From Citrus sinensis (lineage: Eukaryota; Streptophyta; Magnoliopsida; Sapindales; Rutaceae), in the NCBI RefSeq assembly GCF_022201045.2, contig NC_068559.1:28093501-28157500 (forward strand): a stretch of 64,000 nt of DNA, given 5' to 3'. The notes under the pieces are model-generated. The model was not told the origin of the DNA and did no database searches. It saw only the letters and a program-made list of their open reading frames with translations. A program made the position numbers and the translations under genes. This document shows positions 49,400-62,169 of the stretch, piece by piece (within the stretch, counting starts at the first letter, position 1; each line of letters starts with the position of its first letter).

Positions 49400-52300
49400 A
49401 TCACTTTTAAGCTAATCTCTTTATACCATATCGGTTTGTATAAAATTATTTGTAGCTTTATCATTATTGATACTAATGACTACTCTTTCTTCAATTTTGA
49501 GAAACGAAACACATTCAAAACGATTATAAAAAAACTTTTTAAGTAACCATGAAAGTAAAAGTTTTTTTATTTTCCTATAAATTTGTGTAAATTTATAAAA
49601 TATTTGTACCAATTTGAAAATGAAATGAACAAATGCCACAAAGAAGATGTTGTGGAATTTAAGAAGAAAAAGAATCCATGACCAAAGAGAGTGAAACTGC
49701 GAGTTTTTAATTTGCAAGAAGTGATGTAAAGAGAGAATAAACACTGTGAGATACAGAAGGAAACAAACTAACAAGCAATTTTGAGATTTTAAAATTTTAA
49801 TTTAATAATTATTAAATTTTTTAAAAGAGCCATGTAGAAATGAATTTAGTGGATGTAAAATAGCCCCACCCCTATTCAATTAATTCCCATATTTTTTTTT
49901 TCAAAAAAATTACTCATAAAGTCCTTGATCTATATCTATTTGCGTTGAAATTTAAATTTAATTAATTATTCTCTCTCTCTTTTTTTATCTGTTTTTTTTT
50001 AGATTTGTTTGAGTTTTAAAATTATATTAAGCAAAGATTTACTTTTAATTCTAAAATAGTTACAGCGAAACAACAGATAGATCTGATACTGATTCCTGAA
50101 ACAAGATCAGGGAAAAGAAAAGAAAAAAAAAAGAAACCAAGGAAAAATGAACTCTCAAGACAAAAACAAACAAACCTAACTCACTTTATTTGAGAACTAG
50201 AGTTTCAATTCCACTCCACATCACCCTATAATAATAATATATAATAATTACAAGGGTCCTTCAAGTTCACTATTTATATGAGAGAAATGTATCTTACATG
50301 CATATAAGATAGAATGACCCAAAATCAATATATACATATATTTACAATTCACAATAGGTAATAGGTTAGCAAAAAAAGAGCCTCTAAATTATAATAATTA
50401 TAACATACATCCCTCATGTAAACCACATAAAATTATAAGATCTATAATTTATGTAATTCACGTAAAAAATATATATTACAATTATTATAACTTAGAATTT
50501 GCCTAGCAAAAATATATGTAAATATACCGTGTGTTAGCTTCAATATTTGTGGCGGCAGCACAATCCAGCATTCTTCCAGCTAGCTAGCTGGGTCGTTGGG
50601 TTTCTTTGATTCGGCCGGAGGCCCGGAGCTTGCATTGAATGGGAACAGACAGATGAGAGAGAAGCAACTGACACGATGAGGTCCATATCAATTAATTGAA
50701 CTTCTAGACCGGACAGGCTTTATCAATTAATCATTTAATTGGGAATTCAATTATGGTGCAACTACAGTATCATATTATAATTGTATCTAATCATTAGATT
50801 TAATTATAATGAAAGATCGAATGGCTGGGTGCACAGCCGTGGTGCCGCTTTTAGTCGTTCAATTGGATGATTGATGTTTCCATCAGAGGACCACAGAGGA
50901 TGGCAGCAACTGTTGTTTTCACTAATTATTTGACGTTGCCGTTTTATTTTACAGCCTCCAGCACCAGCAGAATGCTCCTGATTGTAACGTGGTTGTGTGT
51001 GTGTGTGTAGAATATTAATATTTTAACACCATCAAAATAAAAAAAAATGCGATACTGTTTATAACTTCATTATCATTATAGCACACAAAATACAGCATTA
51101 TTTATGTTACAGAACTATCTTCTTTATCATAATAATATTTTATTGCTGGTCAAATATCATTTTTCATAGATGTCCCTTCACCTTCAATTCTTTATATTTT
51201 TTGCATGCATATTTTGGATACTTTCCGATTGGATCCACGATACGTGAGAACACAACTTCACTTCGTATAGAAGGTATGCTATTTTTTTTTATATACTTTT
51301 TTATTTTATCTTTTTTTTTTTAATAAAACTATTCTTATAAGTATGCTCTTTGATTGCCATTAAATTAGACTTTCTACATCCAAAAAAAAAAAAAAAGAAA
51401 AAAGAATAGTTATAATATTTATCTTTTACCTTATTTGTTGAAAATTGTATATGCATGTCATTGGTCTTATTTTTGTAGGCTTACATTAATTGACCATATC
51501 ATCGCTAAATTTTCTTTATAATCACAGGGAGAGCGATACTTTTAGTCTCTTGCTAGTAAAAGGTGTTTTTACCATTTAAGTTTCTTGTAAATTTTTAATG
51601 CCACAATCAATTCCTAGTATTGAAATATCGACCAAAAAAAAAAGGGTTGAAAAGTAAAGATATAAAAAATTTTAATACACAAATTAAATTAACTAATTTT
51701 ATTTATTTCTACATAAGTCTGATAATTAATTTAAGGGTGAGGTTATTTGAACCTACTAAATTTTACACTACACAATTTTTTGAATTAAAAATTTTATTGT
51801 AAAAATATAATATTATTGACCTTACTCTCTCTCCCTCATCTCCTTCCATTATCAAAATTTATCATGATACATGAATTAAATATTGCATTTAACAAATAAA
51901 ATTGTTTAAAAATTAACAAATTGAGCCCTATTGTAATCTAAACAAAATAAAAGTGTCAATACCCATCATGTAAAAATAAAAAATAAAAGTTTCTGTGCCA
52001 CTTTAAATGTATTAGAATTTTTTTAGTCAAATCTCAATAGTATAAATTCTAAATGATAATATTAGGCAAAATTGATGGTATCATAGTAAAAACTAAGAGA
52101 AAGATAAATTTGATGGGGCAAGAAAGAATTAAAAAAAATTGAAAGAGAAAAAAATTTAATTTTATCATGTCATATCAGTTTGTACAAAATAAATTTGTAT
52201 AAGAGTTTGTAGCTATATTATTATTTAAAGATTAATATCATTTAATCCATTAATAGATCTTGACCGTTGATAAGCTTTTAACCTAAAGACTTAAAATGAA

Positions 52301-52537
52301 TGGACAAGTACGTGTAATTTTAGAAAATTTCTCAGTCACAATCCTATAAAAAGGTAAGCACAAATCTAAATCCCTAAAACGGATACCAACAACTTTTGGT
52401 GATTGGTTGATGCTTAAAAATTGGGAAAATTTTTTATTCCAAAGTTGCCCGTTACACCAGCATGAACGAAGATTCTTATAATTAGTCTACTAACTGACAA
52501 TACCTACCTACTCTTGAACGATTTTTCAACGGTACTT
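49400..52537. other. AT-rich intergenic region
   Basis: No gene is visible. It contains fragments of the GAGTAATG MITE family (49425-49475 and 52168-52226), a (GT)n run at about 50992-51008 and several poly-T tracts. The open frame at 49421-49774 on the reverse strand is AT-driven and has no domain. Confidence 0.5.
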
Positions 52538-54083
52538 CTAAAACACTGGCGACCAAGTCGTTGAAGCGCTAACCAGATTCATCAGACCGTTCCAAAAATT
52601 CTTGTTCTCTTGATCAAAGTTGCCGCCAACATTTCCAGTAGAGCTCTCTGCTGCATTAATAATTATTGACGAATTGTGATCGTTATCAACAGAATCACAA
52701 ATCATCAGATCCGATGATAAGCCCTCCATAATATTCTCAGCTGTCCTAAACGAATCTTGAAACCATGTGGCAACAGAACCATCCGTAGCGTAAGTCATTT
52801 CATGCAACCCTATCGGCATTGATGAATTGTCCAAATTGTCCTTCGTTCCTTCAATTATTTGGCCCGATTTCTCAAAGCATGGAATTGAATTTCCCACTAA
52901 GTTGTCACTAAATAATCCAACGGCTGGTGGTCCACTTAGTAATACATGTTCGTTGAAGTTCAAAGTTGATGTTGGAGACTCAAGATTATTGTCCCTGCAG
53001 GCTGCCCCAAACATCCCGGAAACTACCCCTTGCCAAGCTTTCAGCACGTCAAGGCACTGGGGTCTACCCGCCGGAGCGGCGGCTTTGCTGGAGCCAAGGC
53101 CAAGCTGATGATCGTGAGGATGATTAGCAGGAGGAGGTTTAGAAACTAGTTTTGATTCTCTGACAAGTCTTGCTTCAGCTTCGAGCCGAGCGCTCTCCCA
53201 CTGAGCCATGTGGCTAAGATTAGCGGTGTCCTTAGGCTGGCCAAGAGGGTTGGTTTTGGGCTTATGGGTCACAGGATCAATACCCATCTTTGTCAGTCTT
53301 TTCTTAAGATGTGTGTTCCAGTAGTTCTTGATCTCATTATCAGTTCGTTTTGGCAAGTGAGCTGCTATTGCCGACCACCTGATCAATGACATTCATTTGA
53401 TTATATATTAGCAATTTAAATTAATGTCCATAATGCTGCTAAATTATAAGTGCAAAAATAATATAATGACAAATCAAATCAGTCTAGCTAGGAATAACCG
53501 AGCTAGCAAAACCAGAAATTAATTAAAGTGTACGTACTTGAAGCACCCTTCGGACATGTACCCCTAGTCATTAGCTCTATCACTTGCTTAGCATTAATAT
53601 TTCTTTAATTATTTTTCATTTGTTAAGAAGCTAGCTCTAGAAAGCAAGAAAAAAGCAACATTTACAATTCTTATATGTTAATTAAAAGAGATCAAAAATT
53701 AAGTTGACCTGTTTCCGAGAAGAGCGTGAAGTTGAATTATGGTTTGTTCTTCCTGCAAACTGAACTTTCCTCTCTTGATATCAGGTCTTAGGTAATTTAT
53801 CCACCTCAATCTACAGCTCTTTCCCCATCTCTGAAGCCCTGCAAGTGCAAACACCCCCAACACCACCCCCCAAAGGAAAAAAAAAATGAGTAAAAATAAT
53901 CGCAAGGTATAATGACAAATATTCTTCGTTATGAAAGCTAATCATATCACCAGCTTTTGCAGGCAAGGCTCGCCAGCTTCCATGGCCATGTTGTTCAATG
54001 AAAGCCAAGAGTTTCTGGTCCTCTTCAGGAGTCCATGGCCCTTTCTTCAAACCCACCTTCTCACAACATGGAGACCTCCCCAT
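52538..54083 (-). CDS. MYB16/MYB106-like: R2R3-MYB transcription factor, MIXTA-like (subgroup 9)
   Basis: Three exons (54083-53951, 53838-53709, 53378-52538) give 367 residues. R2 begins at [20 protein letters not shown] and R3 at [20 protein letters not shown], followed by [20 protein letters not shown]. Introns sit at the two standard R2R3-MYB positions. The motif [20 protein letters not shown] (about residues 155-174) is the subgroup 9 signature of MYB16/MYB106, which in Arabidopsis control cuticle formation and conical or trichome cell shape. [11 protein letters not shown] also fits this clade. An oddity is Trp at residue 49 ([12 protein letters not shown]), where nearly all plant R2R3-MYBs have Cys. 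The rest of the domain is intact. The C-terminus ends STTWSPVF, with no break. Confidence 0.93.
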
Positions 54084-54205
54084 TTTTCCCGAGTCAAAAT
54101 ATGTAAAAATTATGCAACGAATGGTTCTAGAGAGAGCACTGGAATTAAAGAAGTAAGATCAGAACGACGACTTTTTAATAATTAAACGAGAGAGTAGCCC
54201 TAGCT

Positions 54206-54215
54206 ATATATAGAG
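54206..54215 (-). promoter_or_regulatory. TATA box of the MYB gene
   Basis: CTATATATAG-type motif about 125 bases upstream of the MYB start codon on the coding strand. Distance fits a short 5' leader. Confidence 0.55.
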
Positions 54216-54486
54216 CAAGATTTATTTTGATTGGTCATTACTTATCGGTGGTGATAAATATGATGAGGTCCTACCTCCTACGTACCAAAGTTTCATGAAC
54301 CAACGCGCCGTTACTCTTGCTACCCACTTGGGAAATTTAATCAATTTATATTTACTTCTGATTATTAGCACTGAGCTGTTTGTTTTTGTAAGTCAAAACG
54401 CTTGAAAATTAGTATTTTTACTAAACCGATTCCCTAAAGTCATCTAAATATATTATAAGATTTTACAAGTTCAATATTTTGATAAA

Positions 54487-55120
54487 AGTAAAAGTTTGTG
54501 TAGCCCGTACATATTTAGTTCTTATATTTTGAAAAATACATTAAAACATCTTTGTTAGTAATTATATTATAATTTTACCCTTACTTTATCTTTGCTTTTA
54601 CAATAATATCATTGCAAAAAATATTCTTGAATGTATTAATGAAAAAAAAATGTGAATTTATCAAATTAGCCTTAAAAGTAAAATAAAAATTAGTTGTTAT
54701 TATTTTACTTTTATGATTAATTTGGTAAATTATTTTTTTACAAAAAAAATATTATTAAGATTGTTGTGAGGGTATTAAACATTGCTTTAAATTGGCTTGT
54801 ATTAATTAATTTATAAATAATAATTAGCAAGATTGTCATAAGGGTATGGAAAAGACTAGTTGTTTCATACCAATATTTATTTCTTAAATTGCTAATAAAT
54901 AATTACTAGTTGATTTGATTTGCTAATTCATTTTTTTATAAATTAAAAAATTAATGTAAAAAAATACTGTTGGAAGGGTATTATTATAAAAGCAAAGAAA
55001 ACATAAGAGTAAGAGTAGTGCAACGTATTAAATATTAGGGGTATCTTGAGATATTTTTTTAAATATAGAGACTAAATAGGCATTGAAGTTAAAATATAAG
55101 AACTAAACGAACATTTACCT
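54487..55120. mobile_element. Large foldback element, Mutator-like
   Basis: The left end (GTAAAAGTTTGTGTAGCC, then ATTTAGTTCTTATATTTT) and the right end reversed (GGTAAATGTTCGTTTAGTTC) resemble the ends of the 26039-26573 element. A 10-bp direct repeat TTTTGATAAA flanks it (54477-54486 and 55121-55130). The arms are diverged and the inside is pure AT with no frame. It is probably an older member of the same family. Confidence 0.6.
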
Positions 55121-55808
55121 TTTTGATAAAATCTAAATAAATTTATTTGAATATTTCAAAGTGAATTAATATGAATTCAAAAATTCTATAATGTTGTAAT
55201 TAAAATTATGGTACTAATAACATGATAAACATATATTTTATAAATTAAACTTGCAACTAGTAAATAAAAGGTCAAACAAGTAAATTAATTATCAAAGCAA
55301 TTAGCATGGTTCTTACATAATTTTAATGAAAAATAGTTTATTCATTTACTTTAATTAAACAAAGAAAAAAAATCACTCATCAATTGAAAACAGAAAAAAA
55401 TGCACTGAAAACAAGTGTAATAAGTTTCATTGAATTGATTTAACCATAAATTTTTCTACATTCATTTTAGGACATTTATAATTTTTTTTTCATTTTCTAT
55501 AATAGTATTTTTTTTCTATACAAGTTAATTAAGTGAAATTATTTATCTTTTGTTTACTACAGAAGTTAATTAAGCGAAATTATTTATTTTGATGTGGATT
55601 AAGCCAAGACAAAATAAAAAGATATTCTTACATTACTAGATACACATATGATATATCAATGAAATTATATCTAATTTTGAGTTTTATACATATTCCATAT
55701 AGTTTTAAATTTTGCTCCTTATTTATACTTGGAGACTATTAAGGGTAGTTGTTGAGGAGATGTATACAAAACCACACACCTTACAACAACTTTAAAAAAC
55801 ATTAAGAG

Positions 55809-56139
55809 GCCACTTCGGCCTTGGCCGAAGTGGTGGGCTGCTGCCCTCACAAACATTGTGAGGGCAGCGGTTCTAGCCCCCACAAAAGCATTGTGGGGGC
55901 TAAATGTTCTTTATATCATTCTCCCTTGCAAAATGCAAGTGGAGTATGGACATCCTCTCCTGTGAGGGGTTATTTGTATTTGGCATGTACTTCATAGAAT
56001 TCATTGTAATAATGTAAGTCCCAATCATGTATATCTGATTGTAAATATCAGTGTAATACCTCTGCTACAATAAGCAGTTGTTGTAAATATCTGTGTAATG
56101 CAGTAATCTGATGATTAATCAGTCTCAAAAAAAAAAAAA
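55809..56139 (+). mobile_element. tRNA-type SINE with three 5' hairpins and poly(A) tail
   Basis: The unit is flanked by a 15-bp direct repeat AAAAAACATTAAGAG (55794-55808 and 56134-56148; the A part merges with the tail). It has a pol III A box TGGCCGAAGTGG (55822-55833) and B box GGTTCTAGCCC (55869-55879) spaced by 35 bases, and ends in a poly(A) tail. Three inverted repeats lie in the first 95 bases: 55810-55820 with 55823-55833, 55841-55850 with 55858-55867, and 55874-55883 with 55893-55902. The last two stems have related loops (AAACATT and AAAAGCATT). No protein is encoded. Confidence 0.8.
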
Positions 56140-56208
56140 CATTAAGAGAATAACTTTTAAAATCTGATTTTAAAAATAAATTTTGTTCTTTATAAAACAT
56201 CAAATGTA

Positions 56209-56903
56209 TAGAGATGGCAATGAGGTGAGGTAGGGGTAGGAAGGCCTACCACATTCCCCACCCCATTAAAAATTTCATCTCCATTTCCCACATCATCTCC
56301 AAAACTTTAGTGTGGTGGAGATGGGGAATCCCTATGTGGAGAATGATTTCTCCATCCCTACCTCATTTCCTATTTACTTATTTTATAGTAAGTATGGATA
56401 AATGATTTCAATAAGTTAAAAACTAGAGATTTAAATAAAATCATTATCATATTATAAAGTATTTAAATTATTTTAAAAAAATCTCTAAAAGGTTGACAAA
56501 ATATCTTGAAATGATATTAAAGATAAAAAATGTTTGAAGAGAGCAACATCTTAAGAGAGAAAAGAAAATATAACAATGTTTTAGAGTTGAATAAAAATTA
56601 TAATGTAGGGTTTTCTTTTAGTTATATTTATTTATATTAGGTAAAAATAAAAAGAAAACTTATTAACCAATAATGTAATTGATAAAACAAAAATTATTGA
56701 ATAAAAATTTAAAAAAAATTCATGCATAATGGGGATTGGAATGTGGTTAGGTGAGGAATGCAAAATCAAACCCCACCCCATTAAGGATTTGGGAAATATT
56801 TTTCCCCCATTTTCCATTCTATTCCCTAAAAATTTTTCAAAATTCACCTCATTTGGGTGGAGCCTTATAGGGCTCCAAACTGCAAAGGATTTTGCCATCC
56901 CTA
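56209..56903. mobile_element. Non-autonomous hAT-type transposon
   Basis: The left end TAGAGATGGCAATGAGG and the right end TTTTGCCATCCCTA are an inverted pair. The 8-mers CAAATGTA (56201-56208) and TAAATGTA (56904-56911) are an 8-bp target duplication with one mismatch. Inner sequence repeats CCCCACCCCATTAA near both ends. No transposase frame. Confidence 0.75.
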
Positions 56904-57029
56904 TAAATGTATTACATAACTCAAAACTAAGATTATTCAATTTCAATACAAAAATCAGTAAATATATAAAGATAATCAATATTATAATGAGTTTTATTTT
57001 AAATTTCTAATTTGTTTTAATTTCTTCTA

Positions 57030-57560
57030 TAACTTTCATATTAATTTATTTGTTTTACCTTTTATTTGTAAGTCTGATATTCCATTTCTAAATTTTGTGT
57101 TTATTTTACACCTACTATTTGTAAGTTTTTGTCTGTTTACATGTAATACATCAATTTACTTGTTTTACATTAATTTACTTGTTTTAACTTTTATTTACAA
57201 CTCTTATGTTCCGTTTCTAAAATTTATGTTTTATTTTGCGCTTATTGGTGATTCACTATTTTTATGTTTTATTTGTAAATTTTGTTTGCTTACCAGCAAT
57301 ACATCAATTTATCGATTTTATGTTAATTTATTTATTTTATCTTACATTTACAAATCTTATGTTTTATTTCTATATTTTATATTTTATTTTGCACTAAATA
57401 TTAATTTACTAGTTTTATATTATATTTGTAAGTTTTTTTATTTACCAGAAATACATTAATTTATCAATTTTACATTAATTTACTTATTTTACCTTCTATT
57501 TACAAGTCGTATATTTCATTTTTGAGACTTATGTTTTATATGGTGAATGCCAATTTACAA
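57030..57560. repeat. 153-bp tandem repeat array
   Basis: Two full and two partial copies. Full copies run at 57127-57279 and 57280-57432; each contains AATACATCAATTTA, TTATTTACAA-like, TTATGTT and TTATTTTGC words. A forward frame (57097-57459) reads through, with the unit repeated every 51 codons, but the residues are only Phe, Tyr, Leu and Ile from AT-rich DNA, so I treat it as non-coding. Confidence 0.75.
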
Positions 57561-58983
57561 ATTTTGTATTAAATTTACGAGTTTTATATTAAGAATGATC
57601 CGAACAAATTACATTAAGTTAATTCAAAGGAGATAACAAGTTTATATTTAGGGTTCAGATAAGTTGGAGCGGCTACACGGTGAAGTATTGATGATGACTG
57701 CACAATCATAGAGCTAAAAATTAAATATGTACTTATTGTTATGATCTGATAGTCCTCATCAGTGCTCTACCGTAGAGCCATCCAACTTAACCAATGCCTT
57801 ATCTTTATTTGAGAATTAACAGGTGAAGTTATTAATTCCCCTCTCTCCACCCATTTTAATTGCAAGGTAAATTTTCTGAATAAAAGAAAGTGGAATATTC
57901 TTATTTTGTAATGGAAAAAGTTGGTTTTCATAATTTTAGTTATGAATATTTTTAATAAATTGATATTGAGCAATTCTCTAATGAGGAAGCTTTTATTATA
58001 TTCAAGATATAACTAAAAGTAATAAAAATACACACGTCAATATCATGTTTTTTTTTTTTGGTCATTTAGCATATTGAAATTTGTCTTGTTTTTCTATTAT
58101 AATTTAGTCCGCATTTTTTTAAAGTGAAGGAACCCTTCACTTGAAAAAGAAGAGATAACCAAATATTATGATGATTGTAAGAGAATCAATGACAAAAAAA
58201 AAAATAATAATAATATGGGCAAAAAATGAAATTCAAGTGGCACTGTCCCTTAAAAGAAAGCAATATTTTTTTTTATATCTATTCAATTTTAATTGAATTA
58301 AAAACTATTCGGATTTCATAAAAAATTATTGTGTAATTTTTTTTCATATTGAAAATATTGATGTAATAATTTATAATTTGGTCCATGCGATTGATAAATT
58401 TAATTTTAATTTCACCTATTGTTTATCATTTTTAATCATCCTATCATTGGGAAGGGTATAGTCATAATTTAGAGTGGATAATTTGGACAAAAGGTAATTA
58501 CAACTCAATTTTAAGTTTTAAATAAAAAGTTATTAATTTCATTATACACGTTATCAATGATATGTTTTAAACTAATATATTGAATTATTTATTATAGGGA
58601 TATAATAGTAATTGTAAATTAAAAATAAATTTACTATTAAATTACATTTGGGGGTTATATGTCTTTTTTGAAACATTAAAGAATTTTATGTCATTTTTTT
58701 CCAAACGTTAGGGGGTTCACTGTCTTTTTACTACGTTTTAATTCTATCTAAAAATCTAAGTGCATTTAAAAAAGTAATAATAATTTAAGTAGCTAGGTTC
58801 AATATCTCTGATTTAGGTTACTGCAAATTGATTATTCATAAGCATTCATGATGTTAATTTTTTCTAGTGAAATTAGGCGCATCATGTTTATTAATTACAA
58901 AGCGTGAGAGGAAAAGAAAAACATAAGGATATTACTGCTCTTAGATGCCAGACCATGATCTTTTACAATTTTTTAAAGGAAAT
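57561..58983. other. AT-rich intergenic region
   Basis: No gene recognised. A short hairpin GCTCTAC-GGTAGAGC (reverse strand, about 57762-57777) is followed by CTGATGA but lacks a full ribozyme core. Confidence 0.45.
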
Positions 58984-59661
58984 GATAGCTACATCCCCTA
59001 CGGTTTGAAGAAATAGTTATAGAGAACTATAAATTTTTAATAAAAGACACTAAGACTCTCATTTTTTCAATAGAATACCATTTGAATATAGTAATTAAAA
59101 AAAACTAACTTTAAAATTTTTAATAATTAAAATAATTAATTATTTTATAATTTTATATGTTTAGTAGACCAATGATATTAAAATACTTTAATATTTAAAA
59201 TAATTTAAAAAATATAATTATTTTAGTTATTTTAGTAATATACTTGTATTTGTTATAAAGATTTTAAATAAATCTTTTGGTTAAATAGCTTTTACAATTA
59301 ATAAAATATATCTAAATTGTTAATAACATTAAAATTATTTTATGTAATATTCAAAATAATTTAATTTTATATATTTATTTTAATATTATGTTTCTACTCA
59401 TTATAAAATTTACTTTAATATAATAAAATATGTCTAATAGATTGTAGAATATTGAAATATTCTTCTAATATTGAAATTATTTTAAAATATATATTATTAC
59501 GTTTATTTTAACAGAATATTTCTATTTTTAGAAATATCAGAGTTAATTTTTTGTTAGTTAATAGAGGCAAAGGCTATCATAATCAAAAAGAGTTTTGGTG
59601 CCTTTTATTGAAAATAAAGTGGTCTGCACTGTTTCCTCAAATCTTACGGGGGCCAACTATC
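58984..59661. mobile_element. Probable long-TIR DNA transposon
   Basis: The left end GATAGCTACATCCCCTACGG and the right end reversed GATAGTTGGCCCCCGTAAGA match imperfectly, and the match continues inward over about 90 bases (AATAAAAGACACTAAGACTC against AATAAAAGGCACCAAAACTC). No clean target duplication was found. Confidence 0.5.
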
Positions 59662-61948
59662 TTTTTTTACCTTTTTTTTTAGTTACTTTTATATGTATTG
59701 TGGATAAATGTACAGGTCCTTAATGCATTTATCAATCAACAAAATATTACTTCGACCCAAAAAAAAAATGTTACAAAATTTTGACAAAAAAAGAACTGAA
59801 TTTGTTCACAATATTATGCTCCGGAGTTGAGACTTCAGTACTAAATGTTTAAGTTACTACAAATTAATGTTAAAAAGAGATAGAAATGATGTCTATACGT
59901 AAAATTGAGCTCACCTAAAATTTTGTGCAGATTGAATATGATTCTGATAAGCTTATAAAGTAGCAGTAGTGTGAAATGAAATTAATCGCTTGGCCTAAGA
60001 ATAAGGCCAAAACTACGTTGCCACATGGGTTTCGTACCCCCTTTTTTTTTTGTCTTTTTCAAGGTTAATTGCAATAGAGTCCATTTATTTGTTTAAAGAA
60101 CAAAAAAACTAAAGACTTTTATGTTTCACACGTTAGTCCTGTACCTAAAAATTTTCAATTATAATGATGTTTTTGGAAGCCACAATCTATTTCAGAAGCA
60201 CTTTTCAAAGATGCCGACATGAATACAATACTCTGACATCATAAACTTGTCAATTTGGACAATATAAGTTTTTTTTCTTTTTTTATTGTAAATTGCAATA
60301 TATGTAGAGAAGAGAATGCATAAATTGTTAGAATTGAAGGAAAAAAAAAATCCATTTCACTACCAAACTAAAAAATAAAAAATTAGTCATGACCGTGGTT
60401 CTGTTTTCCAGCACTTAGCCATTAATCCAACAAGAATGTAATCAGGAGGCATATATATATTGTAAGGGTAAACATGCATATTTAATTTTTATTATAAATC
60501 ACTATGCATTTTATAATATGAAAAATTAACTAATGTGTTTTACATAAAAATTCTTATTTCTTTATTTCTTTATTACAAAAATTAATAAAGAAATATTTAA
60601 ATTATTTTCAAATAGAGTAATTGTTTAGATTTATTTTTTTACCCTTCTTTACTGAAATTAAATGAAATATTTTAAATGTGTGCTAATGACTATTTAAAAT
60701 GTTGGAGTGGAATAACAAAAGCCAATTTAGTTAATTTAGTTAAGTGTGTAATTAAATTTACTCTTTTTATTTAAGGACAAAAATACAAAATTCTTGTTCA
60801 AATGAACAAAAATGATTTTATGAATTGATAAACTAATGATTTTACGAATTGATAAACTAACGCTTTATTATTATTTTTAGTAAATTAATATATTTTTCTA
60901 CATGATCAAATAATTTATAGTATGTTAAATAAATATTATGTTACAAGAAAATAATAAAACATTAATTATATATAATATGAAATTAAATTCATTTTCATAT
61001 TTTGTGCATTTCATCCATTTGAGATAGTAAAATCTCTTGCGATAGAGAAAACAAAAAGGTATAATGTCTCTCAAATGGGAGGAAATTGGCTACCATTTTG
61101 TTAAATTAATATATATATATCGTCAATTATGGTTAGTAAAAAAAATGTTTAGCTATATATTAAATTAATTAATAAGAGAATTATTAATTTAAATAAATAT
61201 TAATAAATGTAAGAATAAGTCATTTAATTGAAAATCTAGTTCAATATTCTAACAAAATTTAAAATATTATGGACTTACATGTTAAAATTTAAAAACTTTT
61301 AATTTTTCTTATTTTGTATAAACAACAAGGGCATTTAATGTTAATAACCCAACAAATGTATCAAGCCGTTGTACAACTTTTGGGTTGAATCTAAAGGTGG
61401 ATTTGAAAAAGACAAAAAAATGGGGTATCAAACACCATGGATAACATAGCTGGACCCCTAAGAATAAATATATATAAAAAAAAAAGGTCAGAACATTAAT
61501 ATTGCTAAATTAAAAGCCGGGGGCAATCAGTTGAGAATTTGTGACGATTATAAATTCTCATAAAGTTAGACGATCCGTTAATGAATTAAAGTCTGACTAT
61601 TGTTTTACGGGCATCCAAAACTTTTTCAGGAAGTAAATAAAAGAAAATTAATAAATGCAGTAAAAAAGTACTAACAAAGAGTAAGTAGGCTTTGTTTTTT
61701 TTAACTTAATAGACTTAATTTTAATAAGTTAAATCATTAATTTTTTTTATTTAATAAAAAATATTTGGTGACTAAACTATTAAGCCAATTTTCTTTTTTT
61801 CCTTTTTTACTTAATCAAAAAAGTCTAAATAAGAACATTAAAAGACAATCGTTAAAAATATCTCTATCTAATTAATTAATTTTCATTCATATCTAAATAA
61901 AACTTACTAATTAGCATTATGATTTATCTCCATGAATTTTTTTATAGG

Positions 61949-62169
61949 ATAAATTTTGGATTATCATCTTGTAAATTGGTCTTCAAATTACTCCATTATT
62001 TTTAAAAATCTCAATTTACTCTTTTTTTAAGAAGATAAAAAAAAAATCATTAACCTACCCTCAATTTTCCCTTACCTTTCAAACAAAAATAGGGATAACT
62101 TAAGGTTTTTAAAAATAAAGAAGGAAATTTAAAGACAATCAATTCATGGGGGAGTAATCTTAAATTTAT
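61949..62169. mobile_element. Probable foldback MITE
   Basis: ATAAATTTTGGATTATC on the left and, reversed, ATAAATTTAAGATTACTC on the right. Pairing continues through AATTG, AAATT and TATTTTTAAAAA blocks. It is AT-rich, with no frame. Confidence 0.45.

Noticed and set aside
49421-49774. 117-codon reverse frame rich in Phe, Leu and Ile
   Set aside because: It starts in a MITE fragment and reflects AT composition; no known family.
56107-56121. Another CTGATGA motif near the 3' end of the SINE
   Set aside because: It is part of a short palindrome (CTGATGATTAATCAG) and lacks the rest of a ribozyme core.
57097-57459. 120-codon forward frame rich in Phe, Leu and Tyr
   Set aside because: It lies inside a tandem repeat in AT-rich DNA and has no start context, domain or splice partner; treated as a repeat.
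57740-57790. CTGATGA next to a GCTCTAC-GGTAGAGC hairpin on the reverse strand, suggesting a hammerhead ribozyme or tRNA-like RNA
   Set aside because: The GAAA part of the hammerhead core and a proper stem II are missing, and no full tRNA cloverleaf can be drawn.
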